Below are positions 48,036-64,000 of a stretch of 64,000 nucleotides of DNA, one piece after another (within the stretch, counting starts at the first letter, position 1; every line of letters starts with the position of its first letter). The stretch comes from Branchiostoma floridae. Lineage: Eukaryota > Chordata > Leptocardii > Amphioxiformes > Branchiostomatidae. The notes below the pieces were generated by a model, which was not told the DNA's origin, did not search any database, and saw only the letters and a list, made by a program, of their open reading frames with translations. Made by a program: the position numbers and the translations under genes. The stretch spans positions 18,051,464 through 18,115,463 of the forward strand of contig NC_049986.1 of assembly GCF_000003815.2 (NCBI RefSeq), read 5' to 3'.

Positions 48036-50162
48036 AGAATTTGACGAATACAGGAATAATTAGCCAGGAGAGTCAGTCCACACTAAGGTTAACATTTCCC
48101 CTTTGGCCAATAAAACCTTATGGTGGCAAGACTCCCTGGTAAACTATTCCCCCTAAAGCCAGCATAGTCAGTCCGGTAGAGCCCACAGGTAGTACAAGGT
48201 ACAATTTACACTAGTACTAGTCTTGTTGCATTTTGCATTTACGGTGGTTTTATTTCATTGGTGAAGGAAAGGAGGTTTTCATGGTGTTTTGATGGTGTAC
48301 GTGGTCAAAATAGGTCTTTGTTACACTACCACAGTGAAATTACCTAGTTGCAAGGGTACAATTTTAGGATCTCACCATAAAAATAAAACCAAGTAAAATA
48401 CCACTAAGCTGACCAGTGGACAATGGTGACCAGGTTAGCTACATAGAAGATGTGCACACAGGAAAACATTTAGCATGTGTGATTAGAGTAGAAAACCTGT
48501 CTGTGGTTGTGTAAAGACAATGTACTGTACACAATTTTAGGTACCTGTCCTCTTGGTGCTAGAATTTTTCCCTATGAGTATTCTTTCAACCTTTCATACT
48601 TTGTAGTTGCATAAGTCACACTACCACCTCTCTAGTACATATTGTACTTGTACATTAGAAGCCATTTAATTTCACACTCCATTTGTAATCGTATTTCATG
48701 CATAATGCGAAGTTATACAGCTGGACTGCACCAGTTTGCGAAATTGGGATTCAGTGCAATTAACCGAAGTGTATGGTAATCCGTTGTGCAATTAACTGGC
48801 TTCTACTGCATTCATAGTCCATGAGTATGGCTATGGGCTGCCATGGAAGTTGATGATACATTGCCATTTCTCTTGTATGTTAATTTTGCACTGTGGATAT
48901 TGGTGAAGGTGTAGTTTACTTTGCATGAAATTTTAATAGATTTGTACAGACGAAACCATGCTTTTTCTTGTTTTTGTGCAGATAAGTTTAATAAATGACC
49001 TATTCACTCACTGTATTCCTAAATCCAAGTAAATCTAATGTCAGAAATGGCACCTCCTAAGCTACTTTTTGAAACCATCGAAGCCAATACTCGCCGAATG
49101 AATATCTTGTTCAATCCTCTTTAGGAAAATTAACGCATTTGATTCCCTACTCATGTAACTGGGCGTTTCTAGGGGAATAGCTAGTTTATTGCTATGCTAC
49201 TGGACCAAAAGTACACGTGTACGGTGAAATAAACCAAACTTAACCTCAGTAAGGACTGTTTGTTTTCTAAGCAGAGGTTGAGTCGCACAGATATAGTAGT
49301 GCTCCTCTGAGAGGTTATTTTCCTGACTATCGGTACTACTATATCTCCATGACTCAACCTCTGCTTGGAGTCAGGATTCAAACTAGTATCACCAGCCATA
49401 AATAAACAATACAAAATTCATTTTCATCAACTTCTTTTAATACCATCATCTGATATTTTACAAATAAGTCTTCTCAGGGTGGATAACTCAGCTGACCATT
49501 TCAGCTAACAAAAATAGTTTATCTTTCTCTTTTAAACTTCAGTTGACCTTTGACACAGCTGAGAACATACTGCTCAGATTACAAGCATGCGGGGAAACAC
49601 AGGATACAACAGGCATTGGAATTCAGGAGTTACTTAAACTTTGGTCACAGTTCGGTATAATTTGAGCATGGTGCGTATACCAAAGTTTAACATCACATGA
49701 AGCATTCACCACAGGAATCACCACATAACTGCAAAGACTGCATCACTAAACATACTCGCGTCAACTTGCTTTAGGAAGAAATTACAACCTTTATACAACA
49801 AGTACAACATCATATTATAGAACATAAGTTACAGAACAGTTGAGAGTGTCTAAGCTCAAATTTCCTGGGAAGCAAACACTATTGCTATATTCTAAATAAG
49901 GGCTTACATTAGAGAGTCGATATAAATTTACACCCTTTGATGTAAGAATTAAATCTTGGGAATAAAAAATGAACAAGGTCTCTCCACTAGAAAATACAGA
50001 ATTGACACAGGTTTCTGTAGCCTATAGCAAGGAATTTTCCGTGTTTTTTTTCGGATTTTCTCCAACTTTTAACAGGATTTCAGGACAGAACTACAATGGT
50101 GAATGGTCTACCTACAAGTGTGCTACTTCAACACCCCCCTCCCCCTTTTGGTTCCCACTGTC
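48036..50162. other. Intergenic and presumed 3' UTR of HSPA5; one MITE hairpin
   Basis: No gene is recognised. On the minus strand ATTAAA (TTTAAT at 49436-49441) is a candidate polyadenylation signal about 720 bases beyond the HSPA5 stop. Confidence 0.5.
49268..49380. mobile_element. MITE-like hairpin with AAGCAGAGGTTGAGT ends
   Basis: The arms AAGCAGAGGTTGAGTCGCAC and GACTCAACCTCTGCTT extend inward with GATATAGTAGT and ACTACTATATC. The same terminal motif occurs singly at 5498 and near 30118, so a dispersed family is likely. Confidence 0.8.
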
Positions 50163-57420
<7,258 letters not shown>

Positions 57421-57498
57421 TCTGTACAGGATGCAAATAGGAACATGAACATGGGGCTACTGTAGTTCTTTTAGCAGTTGTTTTATGTTCATGGTTTT

Positions 57499-57577
57499 CA
57501 GTGTCCCTTTCAGTACGCACTTAGACTGAGAACCAGTCACTGGTTCTCAATCTAAGTGCGCACTGAAAGGGACACTG
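57499..57577. mobile_element. Near-perfect 79-bp palindrome in HSPA5 intron 1
   Basis: CAGTGTCCCTTTCAGTACGC on the left is matched by GCGCACTGAAAGGGACACTG on the right. Between them TTAGACTGAGAACCAGT and ACTGGTTCTCAATCTAA pair almost to the centre. It lies about 80 bases upstream of the acceptor before the ATG. It is probably a tiny fold-back MITE. Confidence 0.85.
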
Positions 57578-58447
57578 CTGCCAGTGCTGGGTCAACCACG
57601 GGCGTTTCCATTATTGTGACTATAGCACTATTGCGAACTTAAATTTAAGTTAAAACCCCTATGAACACCCACATATTCTCCTTGTGCATGTTATGCAGTA
57701 ATGTTATGCAGTAACATATGGGTTTACAGTTTCTTCAGTGGTGTAAGAAATCATCTGTTCGATTCTTGACCCAACACAGCCACCTGCTTCAAATTTACTA
57801 GAAGGCTAAATTTAAATCCCACACTTAGGATCACCAGGGCGTCCAAGAATTAAGTCCAAAATATTGTGACCGATGGTCCAGGGTGAAATTGAGTGACCTG
57901 ATAGTTATAAATTATTTCCCACGCTAGCTTTTAGCCGGCTACCTTCATGGCCAGTCGTTTCGTAACAAATTCATTGCAGTATGGCCCTTAAGAGGTGCCC
58001 CCCTCCCCCATACGTACAACTTCCTGGTAAAACCAGAATCCTTCAATTTCAAAGAGGGACGTTGCTGTCTTTCGGTATGAGAGATTTTTTCGCAGTTCAT
58101 GTATTTACATACACATATTGTAACTTTGGATTTTCGAAAGAAGGTGGATTTTTTTCAGCCAGACTTCCGGAATGTTGGAACGGACCTTTAAATGTGTCAA
58201 GACACAACTTTCTAAATTTTCATGGGTCTGGATGTTTTTCATACGGTCTGTTAAAACATAACGAGTATATACATGATGAACTTATACCGAGAAGTTATTT
58301 CAAGATATCACAAAACCCGGAACTCTGAAAAAGCCGGCTAGCATCTGGGCATGGCCGCCATGTCACATGTGCGCACCTACACAGGTAAAAACCTCCCCAT
58401 AAAAATTATGGTTGAAAAACAACCCGATTCAAGACATCTGTGCTTAC

Positions 58448-58590
58448 CTGGATTTGTTGTGTTGACTCTCAATCTGTCGAAAGTCGGGTAACAGCTGTCA
58501 CACTGTAAAATCTGATCAATTTTCTCTTCTACACTCTTCTCCACGTCGTCTTTTCCTCCTTGAAAGTGACGCTGTGACGAGTGCATTCGA
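58448..58590 (-). other. HSPA5: Predicted HSPA5 5' UTR exon
   Basis: A donor (CCAG|GTAAGCA) ends at 58448 on the minus strand. An AAATATC element at 58589-58595 could act as a weak TATA box, which would put the start near 58560. The exact start is not fixed by sequence. Confidence 0.6.
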
Positions 58591-58599
58591 TATTTCACT

Positions 58600-58765
58600 C
58601 CCCACGTCTCAGATCGTGTCGTGCTCTGATTGGCTGGGCCGTTTCAACATGTCTGCTCCTGATTGGTTTCCTCATCCAAATGTCTTCCACTGATTGGTCA
58701 AGCTATGGCATGTGACCAGTTCGTCGAAAAAATACACGTCAGTGTTAAAATGTCTGACGTCATAT
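58600..58765 (-). promoter_or_regulatory. HSPA5 promoter with three CCAAT repeats (ERSE-like) and a CRE
   Basis: On the gene strand CCAATCAGAGCACGACACG (58615-58633) matches the ER stress element CCAAT-N9-CCACG with one mismatch. Two more CCAAT boxes lie upstream, each followed after nine bases by ACATG or ACATT (58648-58666 and 58679-58697). The spacings are 33 and 31 bases. A perfect CRE/ATF site TGACGTCA lies at 58755-58762. Vertebrate GRP78 promoters also have three ERSEs near the start and a CRE-like ATF site upstream. NF-Y and ATF6 binding is inferred from this. Confidence 0.8.
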
Positions 58766-58869
58766 CCGCGAAAATCGGACGGGGGACCCCGGAAGTGAAG
58801 GGTTTCCCTGGAAGATCGCTGAGCTGGTGCAATAATGTTTCGCCACGTGCCATAAGCGATGAGTGATGA

Positions 58870-61024
58870 TCATTCAGAGTAACCTGATGTTGATATTCAT
58901 GTCTTACGTTTAAAAGTGTAAATGATTCATTGTTTTCTGTCTGTTCCATTTGGAAACATACAGTGACAGAAACTGACTTGGTGCAATCAAGGACGTTGAA
59001 TGTCCTTGGTGCACTATGATACAGCCACGTCAATTAAGCGGTGAGCGCCGATTACTAAGCGACTGGATCTGAATTGTTTCAAATCTACGATAAAATAAAA
59101 GACATAAGACCTAATTGTCTCTATCTGTCAGTTCCACCGAAATCATGCCAAATGTAATTCTTTACCCGAAATGTTACACCAAGCTTGTAAGCAAGTTTCA
59201 GTGCAGAACATGTGAAATGCACGTGCATCTGGCAAACTGTAAACACGCCGGACCTTCACAGTTTCGTCCAGTTTGGCCGAGAATCAATATAGGTTATCCA
59301 TTCTTGATAAAGTGAAACTGTTCCAGTAGATATATCATTGGCAACTTTAGAACTTTAACTAGACTCCAATATAACCCCTATGCAAGAAATTGCAAAATAT
59401 CACATGGTCGCATCGCCGTATTTAACCCATTCCTTTTCAGTTTTTTTCTACATCTTTGACATCTATCAGAAAGTTACAGCAAGGAAGGAGGTTACAGTTA
59501 CAGAGTACATAGATCCTTTGAATATATTTGAAATATCAAAATACCACGCACCTAGTATCTAACGAGACGGATTACTTAGTATATTATGATTTTTATAACA
59601 TTCTTTGCAACGGAATCAAATAAGGTATCAAGTATTGTACGTGTAGTACAGTACCAAGCAGACCTTGCATGAATGGGCTTCACCCATTACAACGCCCCTA
59701 TTTGAGTTGGACTCGTCCGCAATGCACTTTGACTTCAAGACGTCGAGAGTGTGCCGTGGCCAGAGCAGAGAGGAAGCTTCTGGAAGGTGGGTGTACGCCG
59801 CACGCTGTTGAATAAGTCTGGAAAATGCCTTGCTTTGGGCGATAGAGTGCCAGAGTACAGCTACCAGTGTGCAAAGATACTCCTTGTGCATTAAGAAATG
59901 ATTTTTGGCGCTATTTTGAGGTGCAATTTTGTAAAGATTGAAGGTTTGCACCCCACGTGTTGGTGCATGTCTTCTCGAAGCCACAGCATTTTTGAACCAT
60001 CTGCTCTGCCCATCGAGTGAAAATCCATGCAATCCTAACTCAATCTGACTTCTCAGTTGTGTAGATGTATTTTGTAATGCCATGGGGTGTGATGCATAGG
60101 AACATTTCTGACCTTTTTAGGTGGATGGAGCAATTTTTGCTTGTGACGGACCGCCCATAAGAGCTATGGCGTATAATCATCTGTTTGTGCAAGGAGCTTT
60201 TATCAAGCTTTGATAAAAGCTCATTGGTTTGTGCAGTTTGCTTCGACCTTCGCCTTTTCTGTGTGCCCCATTTTGCTCCAATTTTTTATGTTCCCGCCTT
60301 TGGAAATGGCTTTGCTTTTCTTCCCCAGCAAACTCATGCTGTTTCATAAAATAAATGCAGACAGGGGAGAGGTCAAAAATTGGTTAGTCCCTACCCTCGT
60401 TCCAACCAACCTCCTTGTTCCTACCCAAAATTAACCAGAAATTTACTCTCACAATTCCCTAGTTCCAATCCAAAAATTGACCAAACCCTCCATATCCTCA
60501 GTCCCTGGCTCCAATCCAGAAATAGTTGACCAAACCTTCCCAGTTCCTCCTAATCCATATTTGCTCAAAAACTTTATCCTTGTTCCAATGCTCATATTTG
60601 AACACTACTCCCCCCCTCCTATTCAGTCTCTTCCACCCCCTGCTGCCATTATTTTTTGGAACAGCCCAATTTTTGCGGAAACCCCACAGTACGCAAAAGA
60701 AGCTTCCCAGTTGCATGCTTTGCCGTAGCCTGGATACCAGACTCCAGCCAGATCTCAACAGTGTCTATTTTGTGTGATAGATATTTTTGAGATTAGGCTG
60801 GGGTCTGGTATCCAGGCTAGCTTTGCAGCACTGTATATTACATAGCATGTGTTTTGGTGTTTGTGTTTATGCCGGTGATGAGGACTTAATTCGGCGGTCA
60901 TGACTTTGGCTGTGGTGATTTTATGCTTCCTGAGGCTTAACACTAAACACTTGAACACAACGTGTAAAAATTATTATGTGAAGTCCACAAAGTCTTGAAA
61001 CAAGAAATTCTTATATTTTTCCAG
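58870..61024. other. Region between the HSPA5 promoter and the snoRNA host exons
   Basis: No coding gene is recognised. A minus-strand frame of 151 codons (59628-60083) has no domain I know. A perfect 13-bp palindrome, GAGCTTTTATCAA and its complement, lies at 60193-60221 next to an inverted CCAAT box (CATTGG). A pyrimidine tract CCTTTTC follows about 35 bases later. This is a candidate start for the snoRNA host gene, unproven. A hairpin lies at 60727-60819. Confidence 0.4.
60727..60819. mobile_element. MITE-like hairpin
   Basis: AGCCTGGATACCAGACTCCA and its inverted counterpart GGTCTGGTATCCAGGCT are the arms. Both continue inward with GATCTCAA and TTGAGATT. Confidence 0.85.
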
Positions 61025-61218
61025 GACAAGATGGTGTCAAGAGAAGCAGTGCTGAGATTTTCAGGTACAAAAGTTGTGTGTTTCTTCAAACATCACTGAA
61101 TATACCAAACAAAAAATAGAGGGGCTAATGACACCCCAATCTATTACCCTGTCAGTTCTGTATCCAGACGCTTGTTGATGTGTAGAAGCTATGTTTGTTA
61201 GAAACTAGTTGTTCCCTC

Positions 61219-61306
61219 TTTGCCTCTGAAGAACTCCGAGGAGCTCAGAATCAACACAAGTTGTTGAAACAAGTTCACACTATTACTACAGAACATGCTG
61301 AGGCAT
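61219..61306 (+). ncRNA. Weak candidate C/D snoRNA in the first visible intron
   Basis: CTGAAGA could serve as a poor C box after TTGCC. CTGA (61298-61301) is followed by GGCA, which pairs with TGCC. The end is 79 nt before the next exon, as for the other snoRNAs. The C box has two mismatches, so this is tentative. Confidence 0.3.
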
Positions 61307-61774
61307 TGAACAACAGATAGGAAGCTCATTCTTGTCACATGTACAAGTCTAGATCTTAACTTCATGCGTTCTCTTGTTTGGCAGCACATCGGCCCTGGGG
61401 ACAGAGAAGACCAATTGTTCCAGCAGACCCTGATCCTTGACACTTTGGTAGGTATGTGTTAGAATTATATAAAAAGAACTTTAAGGTTTAGTTGCGTAAG
61501 CGTATTCTGGTAGCCACCTGCAGAAGGCAAGTCGAAGATGAAGGCCCCTAAGAGTGAGACTAACAAAACATGTATAGACACTGTTGCAAATTTGAATGTA
61601 AAGCCATTCCTGTTTATAAATTCATTTATGGTTGAAAGCACACAAACTTATAGAAGCCATATACCTTCGGACATGTATAAAGAATGGCGGAGACAAGAAC
61701 TATTTTAATTGAAAGTCGTGCCTTCATCTTGGACCTTGCCCTTGTGTACTCAGAATCATGGACCTCTTTATGCC

Positions 61775-61859
61775 AAAGCTTGGACCACATGATGATTTCA
61801 TAGTTCAACGGAATGACAGTGAAGAGAAACATTTCGCCCCTATCTGACTTCCAAGCTTT
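61775..61859 (+). ncRNA. SNORD80: C/D box snoRNA, SNORD80-like (copy 1)
   Basis: The C box ATGATGA is at 61789-61795 and the D box CTGA at 61844-61847. A perfect 10-bp outer stem is formed by AAAGCTTGGA and TCCAAGCTTT. The guide before the D box, ATTTCGCCCCTAT, can pair with ATAGGGGCGAAA of 28S rRNA. CATAGTTCA after the C box can pair with TGAACTATG of 28S rRNA. As I recall, both elements are present in vertebrate U80, which directs 2'-O-methylation of 28S rRNA. Confidence 0.9.
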
Positions 61860-62130
61860 CCCCTAGCATTAACTATTTAATTATGACTTAGTAATGATGG
61901 TTTGTGTAATCTTGTTTTTTTTTTAAACCACGTTTCAGGTTGACATTTGCAGCACAAGGCATCTTTGGTACCAAGGTGCGTATACATTTTTCTGGCAGTT
62001 GTTTTTTGGTGAAATAATCAGTAGTCTATTGCAGTACCCCAGTAATTTTAGTAAATTTTTAGATTGTACATGGCAGTAATATTATTTTCCAAGAAAATTC
62101 TTTAAACGGTGCTTGTATTTTAGCACTCGA

Positions 62131-62219
62131 GTGTTGACCAATGATGTCTTTATTTGCTACTCATGATTGCGTATGTGACGAAAACTACTGACCACCAAGA
62201 TGTCACCTGAGGTCAACAC
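62131..62219 (+). ncRNA. SNORD76: C/D box snoRNA, SNORD76-like
   Basis: A perfect 9-bp stem GTGTTGACC/GGTCAACAC encloses a C box ATGATGT (62141-62147, last base off consensus) and a D box CTGA (62207-62210). The guide TATTTGCTACT before a D'-like CATGA is complementary to AGTAGCAAATA of 28S rRNA. The vertebrate U76 snoRNA has the same TTTATTTGCTACTC phrase at the same place. Confidence 0.85.
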
Positions 62220-62600
62220 AACTTCACCCCTAACTCTTTTGACATCAGTTCAAAAGCAATTGTTTCATGACATGTGCATCAATCTTTCGATCATTTCAGG
62301 TGCAGTCCCTCCACAGCTGTGGTGGTCGTTTGGCAGGAAGATGTGAGGGAATCTTAATGTGGCTGTAGATGTCAAAGAAAGGTGCATACAATTGTGCATT
62401 TGTCTGGATTTTTAACTTTCAACTTAGTCTGGTTTAAGAATCCATACCACATGCTTGAAAGTTTTGAGATAAGTCTAAACTAAAGAAAAAATGTTGAATG
62501 TTTGTGACAACATGGAACAGATTTGTGATGTGTGTACCAATGGAAGCTAGCTTATCTATTTCCAAATCCTTCCCAAGTTGTAAGATATGTGGATTCTACC

Positions 62601-62684
62601 AAAGCTTGGACAACATGATGATTTCATAGTTCAACAGATTATCAGTGAAGTCAACATTTCGCCCCTATCTGATTGTTCCAAGCT
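62601..62684 (+). ncRNA. SNORD80: C/D box snoRNA, SNORD80-like (copy 2)
   Basis: The C box ATGATGA is at 62615-62621 and the D box CTGA at 62669-62672. The outer stem is AGCTTGGA with TCCAAGCT. Both guides are identical to copy 1 (CATAGTTCAAC and ACATTTCGCCCCTAT), while the middle differs. It is a duplicate of the snoRNA two introns upstream. Confidence 0.9.
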
Positions 62685-62943
62685 CTGCTCAGATTCTATC
62701 ATTCACCATTTGGTTATGTCATAAGTAACGTCCTTTTTCTAAAATCTGATTTCAGTTTGACCCATGCAAGGCATGCTCCACCAAGGTATGTATTACCATC
62801 TTTTGTTGATAATTGATTAGTCTTTTGGTTACTTGAACCTTGAACCTTGTCCATGGATTATCCTGTTCTTATGGAAGACCAAGAAAAGAGAATGAAGATA
62901 AATAAAGCAAAAGTTTTGGTACGTTTTTGCTAGCACACTACAC

Positions 62944-63037
62944 AAGGCTTCGGTGATGATTGCATATCGCATTGCCCATTATCTGACTCTCCACGCAAAC
63001 CCCCATGGGGACGTTTTTGTCCGTCTGAGACTGCCTT
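62944..63037 (+). ncRNA. C/D box snoRNA, target not recognised
   Basis: The C box GTGATGA is at 62953-62959, an internal CTGA (possible D') at 62983-62986, and the D box CTGA at 63025-63028. The outer pair is AAGGC/GCCTT. The possible guides are CGCATTGCCCATTAT before D' and GACGTTTTTGTCCGT before D. I could not match either to rRNA from memory. A self-complementary GGACG..CGTCC-like stretch near the D box is unusual. Confidence 0.75.
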
Positions 63038-63342
63038 GATGTCTTATAAACGTCGATGATATATTCATCTGTTACTTTGAATTTAAAACCCTCTTTTTGT
63101 GCTGCAGATGTGGCAGGAAAGGAGGAAAAGAACTACATCCTTGATGCTCCTCCTCCTCAAAGAGGTTTGTAATGCTTTCTTTCACATAAAGATTTAAGAC
63201 AAATACCTGAAGGTAGTTTGTGAGTATGCTTTCTCACAAATGTAGCTTGGCCAGTTGGGATGACATCCTTAGCTTAACATAGGTCATGTTTTGTGACAGA
63301 TATGTGATTATTGTCCTGTACTTGAGAGGAATAAGAAACACT

Positions 63343-63417
63343 GACATGGGTATGATGATCCTTTCCACCAACGCTGAACCGCGTGATGTTCACTTTTTAG
63401 CTCTATCTGACCATGTG
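63343..63417 (+). ncRNA. SNORD44: C/D box snoRNA, SNORD44-like
   Basis: The C box ATGATGA is at 63352-63358, D' CTGA at 63374-63377, C' GTGATGT at 63383-63389 and D CTGA at 63407-63410. The stem is ACATGG/CCATGT. The guide TTAGCTCTA before D pairs with TAGAGCTAA of 18S rRNA and keeps the register of vertebrate U44, which methylates an A in that stretch. The D' guide TCCACCAAC pairs with GTTGGTGGA of 18S rRNA, a possible second target. Confidence 0.88.
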
Positions 63418-63691
63418 CCTTGTACATGTACTTATGTAACTTGTCAGCACTCAAAAACTTTACAGTAAACTTTTGATTTCTGTCCTTTCAGACTGATGGG
63501 GAAATGGGTGCATGAAACAGCAGCACAAACAGGTATGTAATCTTTCATATCTACAATATTCAAGATAAAATAGTACAGCCATCTATAATAATTGGATAAA
63601 GTATGGGATAGTTTTGTAAACCAACATCAAATTTAGAGCTGCAAGCTGCATGCATCAAAACTACCTTTTGTCACAGCAGAATGTTCCAAAG

Positions 63692-63782
63692 GACTATGCC
63701 AATGATGAAAGTTGATTCTGCCAATATGAAATCCGTGTGTTTCTGATTCTACATCAAGCCCGTATATATCTGAGGCATAGTC
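63692..63782 (+). ncRNA. C/D box snoRNA, target not recognised
   Basis: A perfect 9-bp stem GACTATGCC/GGCATAGTC encloses a C box ATGATGA (63702-63708), an internal CTGA (63743-63746) and a D box CTGA (63770-63773). The possible guides are AAATCCGTGTGTTT before D' and AAGCCCGTATATAT before D. No sure rRNA partner was found from memory. Confidence 0.85.
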
Positions 63783-64000
63783 AAGTATTGTATGTATGCA
63801 CCAACCAGTAAATGTTGATGATATGTATAGTCTGTATTTATAGTATCCATTTTTGTGTTGATAGGAGAATGGATATCAGGGTCTACCTTATTCCAAAGAA
63901 CAGTCATCGTTTGGTAAGTTCATTTTTCAAAACATGAATGGGCGTCTACTATTTGTGTTTGAAGCATTGTAAAATTATTTTTCTAGAGCAGTGTTCAAAA

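Larger units (their letters stand above)
61025..63913 (+). ncRNA. Multi-snoRNA host gene, GAS5-like, at least eight short exons
   Basis: Short exons bounded by clear AG and GT sites: 61025-61064, 61385-61451, 61939-61975, 62300-62381, 62756-62785, 63108-63164, 63492-63532 and 63865-63913 (lengths 40, 67, 37, 82, 30, 57, 41 and 49). They share no open frame, so the spliced RNA appears non-coding. Six of the seven introns hold one clear C/D box snoRNA whose end is about 70-85 nt before the next exon, the spacing known to favour intronic C/D snoRNA processing. Three guide types (SNORD80, SNORD76, SNORD44) are all residents of vertebrate GAS5, a 5'TOP host gene, so homology is likely. The first exon and the 3' end lie outside what I can define; the gene probably runs off the window. 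It is divergent from HSPA5. Confidence 0.85.

Noticed and set aside
59628-60083. 151-codon minus-strand frame
   Set aside because: Longest non-explained frame in that region, but no domain, no convincing splice sites and ordinary composition; left unannotated as a gene.

Overview
The window reads as intron-rich, repeat-rich animal DNA. It is most likely an invertebrate chordate, probably a lancelet (Branchiostoma). This is inferred from compact multi-exon host genes, a tandem family of phytanoyl-CoA-dioxygenase-like enzymes, CR1-type LINEs, tRNA-derived SINEs and many small fold-back transposons, and from a snoRNA host gene carrying the vertebrate GAS5 snoRNA types. No bacterial operon logic applies. 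All gene models were built by hand from splice sites and reading frames.

Layout. 0-3 kb: two exons of one or two minus-strand genes; one of them starts a PH-domain protein. They lie among tandem duplications and a SINE. 3-10.2 kb: no gene recognised, two assembly gaps (876-975 and 6039-6744) and one clear MITE. 10.3-15.8 kb: a three-exon plus-strand gene for an unrecognised 1183-residue disordered, Ser-rich, basic protein, followed by a degenerate tandem array (16.0-17.3 kb). 18.0-28.9 kb: two head-to-tail 2-oxoglutarate oxygenase genes with eight coding exons of identical lengths, whose introns have collected a broken LINE, a TIR transposon, a SINE and a 1.1-kb palindrome. 30.2-47.7 kb: three C2H2 zinc-finger genes, one of which is losing its last fingers, separated by a LINE, a 163-bp satellite, a duplicated CCAAT-containing module and several MITEs. 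50.2-58.6 kb: a complete HSPA5 (BiP/GRP78) gene on the minus strand, with an ER-stress-type promoter and an open LINE ORF inserted antisense in one intron. 61.0-64.0 kb: a plus-strand gene of very short exons whose introns each hold one C/D box snoRNA.

The most interesting unit is the last one. Six well-formed C/D snoRNAs sit one per intron, each ending about 70-85 nt before the next 3' splice site. Their guides match SNORD80 (twice), SNORD76 and SNORD44, all residents of vertebrate GAS5, and two more have no match I can name. HSPA5 and this host gene are divergent neighbours. The two oxygenase genes are evident tandem duplicates (about 75% identical by my hand count) that keep the catalytic residues. 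The rest is mostly mobile-element and satellite sequence with no common system that I can see.
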